Below are positions 1 to 13,355 of a stretch of 64,000 nucleotides of DNA, piece after piece (positions within the stretch are counted from its first letter, which is position 1; each line of letters begins with the position of its first letter). Source of the stretch: Coffea arabica (lineage: Eukaryota; Streptophyta; Magnoliopsida; Gentianales; Rubiaceae). Location: NCBI RefSeq assembly GCF_036785885.1, contig NC_092329.1, positions 4,216,001 through 4,280,000 on the forward strand, read 5' to 3'. The notes under the pieces were generated by a model. It was not told the origin of the DNA, searched no databases, and saw only the letters and a program-made list of their open reading frames with translations. The position numbers were made by a program, and so were the translations under genes.

Positions 1-1465
1 AATGAAATTAAATTTATTGAAATAATTTAATTTTTTTTTAAAAGATCAATTTCTCCCTATCTTTTCCAATAAATAAACATTTGATCTTTTCTTTTCATTC
101 CTCAATTTAAACAAAAACCCAGTATTTCCTTTCTTTTCCTTCCATATTTAATTCAAACAAGATGAATGTAAATCACTTTCCTTTACTCTCCTTTCTTTTC
201 TTTTCCATTGGCATCCTTTCCTTTCCTACAATCCAAATGGTGCCTTAATAATATGGAGCAAGGAATGGAGAGGGCTTCCCGCCCCGTCCCTAAGTTAACT
301 TGTTTGATTTGCAACTTATTTATACCTTATTTATATGTGCTGATTTACTTTTTTTTAATCATCTTTTTATTTCACATATATCACATTAAAAAAGTGCTAT
401 AATATATTTTTTTTCAAAAAATTATCCCAAATAATCTCCTATCCAAACACTCTTTCTAATAACAAATAATCTCCTATCCCAAATAATCTCCTCATTTGAC
501 ACTCTTTCTAATAACAAACTTCTCCTCATTTTGGCACTCTTTCTGAGAAATCTTAATTGCTCTAGCCCAGACCAGAAAGTTCATACTCGCAGCACCGTCG
601 ATAGAATTTCTCCTCATTTGGCCCAAAAGTGCATTTGGTCTTTTTTACGAGACAAGGAGAAACTGATTTTTTATAGTAAATTTTATATATTTTGTCAGTG
701 TATATATTATTATCATTAGATTCATGACACATATATAATAATCAAATTTTAAATTTAAATTTTGTATAAATATCATTCATCAAAGTGATAGTGTACGGAA
801 GATTAATACTTTTTTTTATGCTTTTCTACTAGTAAAGTTTAATCAATGAATAGTTCCTCAACCATTTCCGAAAAAGATAGCCTACCATACCAAAGGGAGA
901 ATTACATCACCTGGAAAAATATCCCTAACCAAGTCAATCATGGGGGATGGCATGTTGCAGTTTCTACGAAGATTTCAACCACTAGGATTAAATTGTCTAA
1001 TTTCGCAGAGAAAACAAATATGGTGTTTGTACATATTGAACAAAACATTACTGTCGACTGAATTAGTAGCTTAGTACGTGTGTACAATATCTGTACACTA
1101 AACATAAGGTTATGTGCAAAACATGGCACCTCCAGTCCACATCTTTTTAAGATTCCTACTACCAAAGAAAATATGTGGCCTCAAAATTCTGAAAAAGTCT
1201 TCCCAGCTTTCAGAGCTTAACAATTCTTCATCATGGATCACTTCTGTGACCCACCGGACACACATACACACACAGAGTATATATATGAATTTTTTTTTTC
1301 TTCCTCATTCGTAACATTGATTCGTTATATTACCCTATGGGATTGTGATCTTTTTCCAATTTTGATGTGATGGTCTCCCATTAGTACCTCTAAATAATTG
1401 GTGTTTAAGAAAAATGAAGACTACAAATAAAACCCAAAAGGAAGCATTTTTTACAGTTTGTACCA
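1..1465. other. Intergenic, 3' of WAKL14
   Basis: AT-rich DNA with pyrimidine-rich stretches near 60-230 ('cctttcctttcc', 'aatccaaatggtgcctta', which look like a MITE edge) and MITE family A copy 1. No gene recognised; short frames have no family features. Confidence 0.5.
674..809. mobile_element. MITE family A, copy 1 (diverged)
   Basis: Ends contain GTCAGTGTATATA on one side and GATAGTGTAC...GATTAATAC on the other, with the internal AAATTTAAATTT word found in the other copies at 44.1, 48.1 and 50.2 kb. The flanking T-rich target duplication is unclear. Confidence 0.5.
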
Positions 1466-4400
1466 CTAAGGAATTACATGACTGAGCAAACTATTCGACG
1501 ATGGTGAACTTTGTTCACTTGGCCAGGGATGCTGTACAGAAACTGGGGAATAATCCCTTTCCATGGAATTCAATTTCCCCGTAACAGATACAATAGTTCT
1601 GGTGATTTCTGCCCTCTGTACTGTCAGATTTAGTGGTTTCTCACAAGCAGAAGATGATGAAGAACAAGATGACACCTCTGCTGAAGCTGGAAGACCTGTG
1701 GTGTTCTCTTCAGAATTTGCCCATTTACTAAGCCTAATTTGTTCTAATTCAATGGCCACTTCCATCATTGATGGCCTCATATCCCTGTGAAAAGCAAGAC
1801 ACCTGAATGCCAATTCTGCCACTTTATGCGTCGATGAAATGGTCCAAGGATCCTTATGTGGCTCAAGAAATGGATCAATTATTTCGTGTAGACATCCTTT
1901 TCCTATCCTGTCAACAGCAAGATTTGCCAAGTTTATTTCGTGCTGTGGACGATTAAAGTCCACTGCCTTCAATCCTGTTATGATCTCGAGAAGAACTACT
2001 CCAAAACTGTAGACGTCACTTTTATCGGATAAATGGAAGTGCTGATGATATTGAGGATCAAGATATCCAGGAGTTCCTTGGGGTGCAGTTGAAATGTGGG
2101 ATGATTCTACCATCCCGAGTCTTGAAAGGCCAAAGTCTGCAACTTTTGACTTGTAATTGTAATCCAGTAGTATGTTACTGGACTTTATGTCCCTGTGATA
2201 AATGGGAGGGTGAACTGCATTGTGGAGATAAGCTATAGCCTGAGCAGTTTCAGCTGCAATCGTTATTCGAACAGCCCAGGGTAGTCCATTCCCTTTTTCT
2301 CTTTGCAAATGCTGAGACAGAGTTCCATTGGGCATGAACTCGTAAACTAGAATCTGTTCTCCTTTTTCTATGGAACAGCCTAAGAGGCGAACAAGATTCG
2401 GATGGCTGACAGTGGAAATAAGTTTGATCTCATTTAGTACTTGTTCAGTGCTCTCAGTATCTCTATGCCTGATCCTCTTGATTGCCACCCATTCATCATT
2501 GTGCAGCTTTCCTGAATACACTGTTCCATATGCACCCGTTCCTAGTCTTCTTTTCTCTGAGAATGACTCGGTGGCTTTCTCCACTTCTTTGTAATGATAC
2601 ACAGGAATAGTGATTCCGGTAGCTTTACACAATTCCCGCTTAGTTTTATTTCTGGTTTTTAGCCTCGAACGCCGTCGAACGAAGCAGCATACTAGGCCAA
2701 TACTAACCATTAAAGCAGCACCAGCAATAACACCTGAAATTAACAGTAGGCTTGGCTCATTTTAATACTATAACAAATTAAATTTTCTACGGAAGTTTCT
2801 CAACCCCTTGTCTGTTCAGAGAATTTTTTTTTTCTTTTTATTTACCTCCGACTAGAACGCCAACTCTTGTTGTTCCTCCACACTGGCCTGAAAGGTACTT
2901 AGCCGGGTTGCATCTTGTGGAGTCTGTTAATATAAGAAAACCCTGGAAACAATTAATTTATGAATAAAATAAAGAACAACTCCTCACACAATGAAGTCCA
3001 ATATCCAACAGTCTTGCGGCCGCTTGAGGGGTTATGGGCAGAAACAAACTTGTTAGTCGATTACTGATGGTATATTTTCTGGAATGAAACTGTACACATT
3101 ATTGACAACCAACATGCTGTGAAACTCCAATACAGTTTCCCAGGTACACGCTCGTTCTCATATTCTTGATTACGTTGGTGTTTACATATGTGCCTGTGAT
3201 CCAAAAATTACTTCCAAAAGAAAAAAAGGAATTTGGCTTGCGTTGGCTGATTGGCTCAAAATAAACCTTTTGCTCATTCACATTCTTTTTGTTTTTGGTA
3301 GATCACCTATGTGCGCAAATTATTTAACTTGATACAACAAGAAGTTCAAATAGTTCCCAGGGTCAAATCAAATGATAAGAAGCACTGCAGAATTCTCATT
3401 TAGTGAAAATTGTTACGTATTAACTATTATGGCTATATGGCTTGTGATTGTGCAGTTCCAAGGAGAATCCTATGTCAAAGGAAGTAGGTGAGCAATCCGT
3501 TTCAATTGAAGGTTAATGATTAATCCGCAGTTTTGGCTTACTCAGACTATATTTAAGTGTTTAAGGAATTGTTGGATACCAATACCATAGAGTGGTGGAA
3601 TAGGTTGACTCGACTCATTTCTTAGCGTGTATAGAGAGAAGTGCTGCTGCCAGTGCCAGCTGCATTAGCAGATAACAAAGACCATAATTATCATTATTTG
3701 GTCCTACAAGTACTTCGATGGAACATGATTATGATCCTGTCTTGAACAGCCCTTGATTACCTTGGAGTAATGATATAAAGCAATGCTCGACCATCACTCC
3801 TTCAAGTGCTGGGGAGACATTTTGATTCTTGCCCACAACCTAAAAGAGTTAGTGGTTGTATATGCATTTATTTTGCTGCAATAATAAGACAACCCTAGTT
3901 TCTCTATGCTGGTCAATGCATAAGATAGGAGTGCAGGTTTTCAACATTTCGGGTTTAAACTTTAAAATATGTTGCCTCCACATTAGACCCGCTCGTATGA
4001 GCTTTTGCCTTGTACTAAAATCAACCAGCAATAAATCATCCTATCATTTCAGCATGCATACTTTCTCTGGACGCTGGACCCGTTATTTCTTTTGTAATGA
4101 TAGTCAGATAAGGGAATCCTGACTCATCTTGCATTTAGATTGACGACTCAATTTGGTCAAGGATGCAGGAAGGCTAAAAAAAAAAAACATGGAAGTTTAT
4201 ATTATAATTATACACAAAAGGATCTAGTGAATTTAGCTTACGATCTAATTTCAAATTTAATGTTTGTCTGACATGCAAAATGAAAATTAGTTTCTTATAC
4301 AATCTAATTTTGCAGTTACATGGAAAAAAAAATTAAGCTAGACATGTAATTGGAGTTCATAATTAGCCATCATGGATTCTTCACGGTGACACGGGGATCA

Positions 4401-5307
4401 AATTTTAGCAAATAGAAGGAAAAAACGCAACAGATAATCATCAACTGAATTGAGGCAAATTATTAGTATTCTTGTTTAATCAATTGTCCATTAGAAAAGT
4501 TTCCCTTTTGGAAATCAGAACAGGAGGAAGTTGGCCCTGAAGAAAAAGAAAGCCAGCAGAAGTTTGAAAAAACATACCTCTCCGGCAGCCAACGCCGGCT
4601 ATGTAGCCATCTCCGACGTAGCCGTCTAAGCATTGGCACCGATAGCCCGGCTTCTCATCCGTAGGAGACCATATTTTTGTACAATTGGCATGTATAGAGC
4701 AGTGGCAGTGCCCCTGAAGCCACCAACCCAACTGGACCAACTGAACTGTGAGCGAGACGGATGATGAATTAGTACCATAAGACTCGATTGAAATCGCAGA
4801 AAACAGCGAGGAACACCGATTTTTCACCAAGCTATTGTAGTTCATAAAAAGGCTTTGCTTGCTGGGCTCAGAGTAACAGCTCAAATTACTACTGTTTTGA
4901 GCACCGCAATCAAGCAGCTCGAAATGAGTTAGGACCATGGTGGTTGGAATCACACAAGTTGGAACTGGAGCAGTGCAGTTTTCCATCAGAATTCCGTTAT
5001 GCGAAGTCGGGGCGTAGTTAGGACCGAAGAGATCGTCGATGGCAGACATGGATCGCCCACATTGAGCCTGAAGATTGACCATTATGCTCTCCTGACTTAT
5101 GTCCAGGATAGGAAAGTCATGGATGACCATCGTACCATTTGAGGTGCAGTTTAATTGGATTTGGCAGCCTGAGGAGAATCCGAAGGGGAAGGGAATATGG
5201 TTATATGAAACTGCCCCGCACGACTTTTGGCAAATTGCTGATGCATTTCCAAGTGATGAAAGGCGATACAGGACATACGAGATGATGCTCAGAAATGGTA
5301 TTACCAT
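1466..5307 (-). CDS. WAKL14: Wall-associated receptor kinase-like protein, WAKL14/WAKL20 type
   Basis: Transmembrane Ser/Thr receptor kinase expected at the plasma membrane, with a wall-facing ectodomain. The exons by GT-AG and phase are 5307-4578, 2923-2846 and 2733-1466, giving 691 residues, close to the usual length for WAKL14. The N-terminus (MVIPFLSIISYVLYRL) looks like a signal peptide. It is followed by a Cys-rich GUB_WAK-type ectodomain with CGAVSYNHIPFPFG near residues 30-44 and an EGF-like CQCLDGYVGDGY stretch near the end of exon 1. A short exon (CNPAKYLSGQCGGTTR) leads into a transmembrane helix at about 264-288. The kinase has the glycine loop GTGAYG (334-339), the VAIK lysine (355), HRDIKSSN (449 on) and DFG (469-471), so it looks catalytically competent. 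The start is the only ATG that precedes the signal peptide in frame. The family role in wall sensing and defence is known; the ligand is not visible. Confidence 0.93.
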
Positions 5308-8300
5308 GTTCTTGCAAATGGATGAAATAGTGCTTATTCAGTACTGACTATAGCACATATGCACTGGAGGGATGGATTCTTGTGTTTCATGGAATAAGGG
5401 GACAAGGGAATTCTTGCGATATCAGGAAAGAATCAGTTGAGGTATGAAAGTTTTGTCTCTTTTCGTTTGAGTCGTGTAAACTAAATGCAGATTTTGGTTG
5501 ATAGAGGAAGGATGATTAGAGGAAGAGATGGAGTGAGAGAGCCTCCAACTGTAATGTGGGGTTCTAGATTAGATGGGAAGATAACAAGGTGAAGGGGAAG
5601 TAAATTAAACAAAATTGACAAGATGATGATGCTACTAATTTGTCAATTTGAGGGTGACTTTTGCTCTCTCCACATCTTTATGTATCTTCGTTGAGACTAC
5701 GGATCATATTGACACCCAATAAATGTTTTGGATTCTTTGACTAAAATAGCTTCCATATTTGAACTAACAAGAAAGGATGATGAGAGAAGCAAGGAGAAAT
5801 TTTTTTTTTTTTTTTCATAAGGAAACAAGCAAAGAGATTTTACGTGAGAAGAACGACCGCAATTTCATAAGTTCTAATTATTGACTGGGAAGTCTTTGAT
5901 TTAGGTGCCTCTTTGGTCGCCCCTCTAGTACATTAGTCCACGTTAACAAAGCTAGGATTTTAGATTATCTACCCACCTGAAAATTAAAAAGAAAACACCC
6001 CACAAGAGGGGGAAAAAAAAGAAGTATCTATTATTTAGATAATCGAGAATAAATTCAGCTAGGATACACTTGATTTTTTAAATTGAATTTTCTTTCGTTT
6101 CTTTTAAGCTAGGATACACACAAATTGTGTGGCATGCAATAGGAAGAGTCAAACATTCAACTTTAATGTGGGGATAGATTTGTTAGACCTTAAAATGAGC
6201 CATTATATATTTGGCTTGCCATGCACTAGATTCTACTAACATTTATTATGGCAGGAAAATTGCTGGTAATAACCGTGTATTTGGATTCCTCATTTCTGAG
6301 TTCTCATCAAGCAAGTCAAAAAAGGGTGAAGCCGTGGATTCCCATTCCCTCTCCTCCCTTCCTAGTCAACAATTCAAGTCGTCGTGGTGGGTGTAATTGT
6401 TGGTCCACGTCCTCTCCAAGAATGCCAGTCACAAAAAATTTCTGGGATCGTCGTCACAGTTCAAACCCCCACCTCAGATCCAAAAATTTTTAATGCATGC
6501 AGGCCGATTTCAATTTGCAATACACTGCACGGCATTGTAGCATCTATTGCTTCTGTGGTGCACCCAAATTGAGGTTCTCCTTTTAACACTTTGCACAATC
6601 AATGCCCATGATATATTATGCTGTATGACCTTTGCTGAACTTGAAATGCTTCTTTATATCTTTTCCATAATCCAGTACTGTGTCAGATTTCCTTTTCGAC
6701 AATTACATTTTCAGAGTGTAATGCCAAATTAATCCTATTAAAGTGGGGCACATAACCTTAAAGTCTTAAAGAAACAAAATTGGTGTCTCAAAAAATGTTG
6801 TACACTAGGTTAAAAAGGCTGTAACATAATAATTCTTTCCGGTGCACTCATCCAGGATGATAGGCTACTACAGTATTAATTTCAGGTTTACTAGGTATAG
6901 AAGAAGAGCCCACAATGATCCGACAACGTTTAGTTGATTAATATATATATATGCTAGGCCCTTGTTTTGCTGATGCTGGCTTTTGTTTGGACTTTTCTTA
7001 TGGCCTGAAGTGATTTTCACAGTAATTTGGTTGAAAATGCTATTAAAATGGCATCTCCTGTTCTATTTGTCTCACAGTTTTGGACAAATCCAGTATCTTA
7101 AGGCAGAGAATTCTAAACATTTCACCATCAGAAACGGTGTAGATGAAGCTTAATTCTCATAATTAGTAATTATGATGAGGTTCAAATATTCAAAGCCAAA
7201 CACCGGGGAGGGAAGGTTGCTGGTGGTCCTGGACTCACGGGTTAGAGAATTTCTTTTATCAGTTTGTCCTTGATGTAATAATGCGATCACAGGGGACAAT
7301 TTAATTAGCTAGAGCGATATTTCATCCAAAGTTCCAAACAATCATTTTGTGGGAACCAGTTTCTGAATCATATCAGCGCAAGTGATATTTTCCTGAATCA
7401 TGATGGATCAAGAACATGCGTTTAAATTGGTTATATCAATTATTTCTTGAGTTGCTCTTCTATATAATAATCTTCTTGATGGTAAGTATTGCAATACATA
7501 CGGTATAGTATTTTTGGTGCAGAAATATTATGCCATCAATCTTTTGGTGCAAAAACATGTACAGTTATAAAACATGAATACCTAACTGGTTTGGGTAGGT
7601 GGGAAAAGAAAGGGTAGTATGAGAAGACTATGTGCGAAACATGGAAGTCGGTCATAAAAGAAGGAATAAAAATAATATTTAGTACGTATGCATATACATC
7701 TTAGGATGATAAAGCAAAAAAACTTTTCACCATAAAGATTTCTAGGATAGCGTTGAGAAGGAAAAAAAAATTCTCAGGGATACCTCAGCATGGGAGTGCG
7801 TTGAGAATTTAGCTGGTTAGAAATTTTCAAGAAATTTTAATGAAGACGGAGGGTAAGGACTTAGAACTTCTAACCTTAGACCAGCCCGAGAGGGACAAAA
7901 AGACCATCTTAAGGGTCACTTTTTCCTTGATTAGTCAAATTTTTAGTCAAAGTTGCCGTGTTTTGTTCCCTCTCCAATTTTTTTTTATTTTTTATTCGGT
8001 GCAAGATTATTAAAAGAAAATAAAGACAAGCGCGCTTATTTTGTTCACGAATCTAACCTCATCAGCAAGCAGAGGAAGAAAAAGAAAATTCTTTGTTAAT
8101 AGATGCAAAATATTGGCTTGTTTAGAAAATCAGTTGCAAAACTGGACACAAGTTCTTTGAGTGTGCACCACCATTCAAACAGAATTAATGAGGATTGAAA
8201 CGGCAAGAAAGGTTTTCGTCATCTAAACTATATTTTGGTATTCAGTACACTCTTTTTCCTTATTCTACATTTTGACAGACTGTGTCTAAGTGCCTGCTGT

Positions 8301-9806
8301 GGAATATTTCATGATTGGAGACACCAAAACCTCATCCGGTCCATGCGCTAACTTTCTTAAACAATTTGTCAAATTGGGCTGCTGTTGGGGAGGATTGTAT
8401 TGGGTGGTACGAGAAGAAGAAGAATTGTAAGTAAAAAGTGCCGGATTCAAGGCTTTTCACTTGAAAAAAAAAAATAGGCTGCTAAACAAAGAATTTTTCC
8501 TCTGTTAGGCCATGTACTAAAATATCCTCTCTGCCCCAAACTCCTAACACTACACAGGAGAAGTATTTATTTTTATACTGCAACAATACAGAAGGAAATC
8601 AAGCATGGCAAAATATGGAAAAGAAAAGAGTAAATTATTCGGATGGCCACTGAACTTTTGAAATAGTTGAGTTTTAGCCACTAAACTATTAAAATACTAG
8701 TTTTGGATATTGAACTATGAGTTATTCTATCAAATTTAATCGTTAACTATGTCTTTTTCTTTTGTCTCGTGAATCACTCAAATCTGTTATGTTTAAAAAT
8801 TAAATTTAATAAAATGGCTCGAAATCTAAATTTTAGATAATTCAGTAGGCAAAACCAAACTTTCAATAATTTAATGGTCAAAAATCGATGATTCCAAAAG
8901 TTTAGTAGCCATCCAGGTAATTTGCTCAAAAGAAAACAGGTTGAAATAATTCAGCTGGAGGACTTTATGAGAATGAGCTTTCTCTAAGCACGACTTTGTT
9001 GAATTACGGGCCCTGCGTCCACGACTTCATCCGTGACAGCTTCCCCTCAAAAGTCAAAAGCCCCCCTCAATTGCTGTCAGTTTCAAAGTATATACTTAGT
9101 AGCAATAGCAACTGAAGTACTCTCCACAACTAATTTCTCCAATTTCTTGTTGCTTTCAAATTTCACGGATATTCTTTACGAAGAAAGCGTGGTGCAGAAA
9201 CTTCCAAATTGTTATGCTTTAGGATCTAATCAAATCTGCAAGACTAGAAAGACGCACGGACAAGCAGTATATTAAATCAGCAATTGGGTGGTAATGAGGG
9301 AAAGATCCTAAATTAGAAGTCCAGAATTCAAAACTTCACACATATTAAAAGAAACAAAAAACATAATTGCTTCGAATGCTTATCAGATAAGTGTCAAGTG
9401 TATAACATAAGCAAACTAAAGATAAGAAGTATGGTGCTTTGAAGATGCCCTTCTCCAGTATTTGCATACCGATGATTCGCGGACATGCTGATTAATTAAT
9501 AAATTCGGTACTAGATTCTGCGTCACCTCTAAACGGATTTGGCTTTCCAAAGCAACTTTAAGTAAGCACTAATTATTTCTTCACTATCTCTGCTTTTAAT
9601 TTCTTTTTAATTATGATCTTCCTTCCTTATCCCCCCCAAAAAAAAAAAAAAAAAATGAACTGAGAGATGCATGATATCATACTCAAACAAGAACTGCCAA
9701 GAAATTTGCATTTAGAACCTGTACAAGTGATTCAGGGATCATCCAAGACCTCTCAATCTACTATTACTAACAAATACACTTGATTATGGGAATGGAATGT
9801 GGATCA
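5308..9806. other. Intergenic upstream of WAKL14
   Basis: Contains the WAKL14 5' region and the 300-bp MULE MITE at 8628. The rest shows no coding features; frames near 6211-6732 and 9033-9275 overlap one another and carry no motif. Confidence 0.5.
8628..8927. mobile_element. MULE-type MITE, 300 bp
   Basis: Terminal inverted repeats of about 60 bases: left GAGTAAATTATTCGGATGGC, right complement GAGCAAATTACCTGGATGGC. Flanked by an exact 9-bp repeat AAAAGAAAA (8619-8627 and 8928-8936). No coding capacity. This is a common plant repeat type of the 'ggatggccactaaactttt' kind. Confidence 0.75.
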
Positions 9807-10127
9807 TCAAGGGGCAGCAAACGCATCATCAGCCCACTTGATGATCGGAGGAACCGACACCTTATTATTGTCAATATTCTTGGACTCTGAAGAAAAGGGG
9901 GAGCTGAGAAGAGCTTGAACGGCTTTCTTGATCTTATTAACTCTCTTGCGGTGACGAATACGCCTCAGCGCTACTTCTTTGTCCAGCGTTCCAGCGGAGT
10001 GAGCGGGCTTCAGCTGTAAATGACTTGTCACAGCTCTGCTTGGTTGATGATTACTTTCTTCTTGATCTTCTGCATTTTTCTCAGGCTCTGAGGGATTGGA
10101 ATGCTTCTTCGAGACTACGGAAGACAT
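9807..10127 (-). CDS. Small basic conserved-looking plant protein of unknown function
   Basis: An intronless 106-residue reading frame beginning MSSVVSKKHSNPSEPEKN. The first half is polar and low in complexity. The centre is strongly basic (DKEVALRRIRHRKRVNKIKKA, about residues 49-69) and is followed by VQALLSSPF. The tail ends in WADDAFAAP. The basic helix-like core with a short acidic/aromatic tail resembles a small uncharacterised angiosperm family known to me only as hypothetical proteins. A nuclear or nucleic-acid-binding role would be a guess. A TATAAA-like box about 55 bases upstream of the ATG supports expression. There is no signal peptide or membrane segment. The sequence suggests nothing more specific. 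Confidence 0.62.
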   Translation of the reverse strand: MSSVVSKKHSNPSEPEKNAEDQEESNHQPSRAVTSHLQLKPAHSAGTLDKEVALRRIRHRKRVNKIKKAVQALLSSPFSSESKNIDNNKVSVPPIIKWADDAFAAP

Positions 10128-10178
10128 GTTAACCTGTATTAGAACTTAAAACTAGTCTGTGGGATGCCCAATTATATG

Positions 10179-10189
10179 CTTTATACAAT
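10179..10189 (-). promoter_or_regulatory. TATA-like box of the small basic protein gene
   Basis: On the minus strand the sequence reads TTGTATAAAG about 55 bases upstream of the ATG at 10127. That is a normal distance for a plant core promoter with a short leader. The assignment rests only on motif and position. Confidence 0.45.
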
Positions 10190-11113
10190 GAAATCCTGCA
10201 GCAGCATGATGGAAAATTGTGCGATTCCTTTCTTTTTAATTGCTTTAAATGCAACAGTGCGGCAGTAATCGTTTACTTGTCCCCAGGCATCTTGCTATAC
10301 TACTAGTTTTTAAAGGAATTAATTCCATTATATCCCTACAAGCTTTTCATTTTACGAATTTTTACTGGATTAACTGTCGGTGGGTTGGCTCTGGTTTTCG
10401 ATGCAGATGTTGATAACTTTTTAGGTTTAGGTAGAAAATGTGGAGTCTGGAAATTTTTAAGTGGTTCGCCGTTATGAAAGAGTACTCAGAAAAGATGAGT
10501 TAGTTTATATTAATGGATTTGAGGTCATATTATAGCATCTGATTATCTAACTCATTATGCATATTATGTCGAGCCATGACATGAGCCGATGATTCATGAA
10601 CTGGATTTAAGAGTCAGCTATCCATAAATCTATTCCGGTGCAAAGCAAACGGACTCATTGGGACCGCTGAACCCAGTACTGTGCCGTATTGAAATTGGGT
10701 GAAAGAAGCTGGTCCTTTCACTTACCATCCCAGTTTACTTGTCTTGGGCTTGAATGAATCAAGTTAAATGAAGTGTCCAACGGGCTAAATAGCTCCTAAG
10801 CTGAGGGAAGGCTTAAAACCTTATGCAATTATTGTGTAGTTGAATCCATATGAAAGATGCAGCTTTTCGTGATATATACTATGCTATGGTATCTGTCTCC
10901 TCTAAACTAGGTTGATCCTGGACAAAACCTGAATTCCCCTTTTCACATGCTTGGAAAAAAACCGTGCCCCTCCAAAGGAAAAAGGAAACGTGTAATCTAG
11001 CGAATGGCCTCCTTGCCTTCTGCTCTTCGGCTACTGTGTTGACACTTGCTGATCCACTAATTAACCCCCGCACCATATTTGATCTTATTACCATCAAATA
11101 AGCTTTTTTTTTT

Positions 11114-11274
11114 GCCGCTTGGGATTGGCTCGGATGATCTCGGGGTAATCTAATTTGATCTCGAGATCATGTGTTCGAATCATCGCTCTACCGCTTGTGT
11201 ATCTTTGAAAGGTGGGATGCATAGACGCAAAGAGATTAGTCTGGCAAAATTAGGATACTCTTTGTATTGAAAAA
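11114..11274 (+). mobile_element. tRNA-derived SINE (plus orientation)
   Basis: An A-box-like GGCTCGGATGATC and a B-box-like GTGTTCGAATCATC are followed by a tail of A. Imperfect direct repeats of about 17 bases (AAATAAGCTTTTTTTTT near 11096 and AAATGAGCCTTTTTTTTT near 11275) flank it. These are the marks of a tRNA-derived SINE. Confidence 0.5.
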
Positions 11275-13355
11275 AAATGAGCCTTTTTTTTTCCTTTTAT
11301 TTGTGTCAAACATCACATGAGCTATATCATATAATTGTGCTTAATGGAAGCGTAGAAAGACTTGGGGTTAAACGTATTTTTCATCTCCTACATCACTTGT
11401 CTATAACCCCACCCCCCCAAAAAAAAAAAGAGACACAAATGTATGTAACTCTTCGGCATCACAGAAGCTTCAACCACAAAAAAAAAAAAAAAAAAAACCA
11501 TGGATTATAACTTAAACCATGTACTTAATCGGAAAAAGAAAACCTGGAAAATCTCAAGGTGTTATCCAACCGGTTGCTATACCGATTAAAAATTCCTTAT
11601 TGGTCGAAAGACTGCATTATTCACCAAGTTTCTTTGTAGTTTCCATAGTACAAAGCAGCTTCAACAGATTGACAGAAATGACGTGTATTGACCAAAGCTC
11701 AGGGAGACTCGAGTCTTCTTTTACTATTAGACTTAACCTTTATTGCTAAACAAAAAAAAGACAAAAAGTACAATATAATTCGTGGTGAAATGAGAAAAAG
11801 AACACATCGGGTAGTCAGCAGTCACTACAAGTGTACTCTCGTGATAGTTTCAGTCGTCTTCATCGTGTTAGTTGAAGCAGGAGTGTCACCACTTAGTCGC
11901 ATCTGTCCTCTATTCCCAAACAGGTCCATGGCCTAGTCAGCTAGTTCCTCACTACACTCTGCAGCTGGCCCAAGTCTAGCTAAGATTATTGCTCTCGGCA
12001 TATTCACTCAAATTCTTCAGTCGGATGACATTTTAATGGCGGATCACTGAAATATATAGTCACCGTAGTTTCGATTTTTTTTTTTTACGTCAATCATGGC
12101 GATCTAAGTAATGCATAACTATGGTCAGTTCTCGAATTCATCCCCTATCGCTAAGAACCAAATGCGTCACTGGGCAAATTTTCTCAAAATAGTGCTTAAG
12201 GTCATCAGGACCAGACACGTTTTGGAATGGAGTCCCCATCCTGTTACGCAGGGTGTAGTAGGAGTAGCTGCTTTTTGCTGAAGCTGGCAGAAAATGATGC
12301 AACAACGCAAAGTACAAATTTCACGGTATCTTAACTAAACAAAGCAATTAGGACAAAGAACCTGGCTGATCATCATTCCTCATCCCCACAGGTCGCACCA
12401 AGATCAAAAATTAATATATCAGATGGAATGTATTATTGAGTCCATCTTTAGGAGCTAGCATATATCGTGTTTCACACCGAATTCTTGGCCGGAATATGGA
12501 TTAAAACTCGAGTTTCATTCTGGAAGCTGCGTTTTTTATGAGTCAGAGAGAGAGTAATTCGAAATCTCCGTGATTCGGGAATTTCCTAAGTTTGCTGGAT
12601 CTAACTAGAATTATTTAAAATTGAAAATAGTGAAGTACTAATGAAGGATTAACACCCCCTCCCCAAAAAAAAAAAAAAAAAAGAAAAGAAAAGTATATCA
12701 GTAGATCTTTGCCCAAATGATAAAAGGTGAAGTTGGTTGGAGCTGAAGTACCAAACTGAAAAATGATGCACATTCTTCTTTACTTTTTGTTTCACGATCA
12801 CAATGTCTTGTCATAATAATTCTATCGTTGGAGAAAATATCAGAACCTAAAAAAAGATGACTACAAAGAAATGGTAATCCTGTCTATGATTAATTTGGTA
12901 AAAAGACATCGCTGTAATGAGACCAATGTATCTAATGGATCAGGAAAATAATACAGCTCCTGCACCCAATTAATCCATATCATTGCTTCACGTAAACTTC
13001 TCTGGCAGCAAAACCTTGGGTGACTCGTAAATTTCCCAGCAGTCCGCATAACCAAGGCTCCATTGGCCCTTTCTCAGGGTACGGTATGCGTGCATGTGCA
13101 CTTCACCATTGTTTGTCAAGGCTTTTCTTTTTGCGGTATCGTGGCCGGCCGACAGTCAAATGATGAATCTGTGAAGGGAAAGCCTTCCATCACCGTGAAA
13201 TTCTCAATTTTCAATTATCTGGGCACTAAAAAAAATAAAAAATGAGAAAAAAAGAGAGAGAGAGAGAAATAATCATGCCTAAGGCACTTGCATTGTTTCA
13301 GTGATCATGCATGTGCCCACTGTAAATGTCATGAGGTGTTTATGAAGCCAATTAA

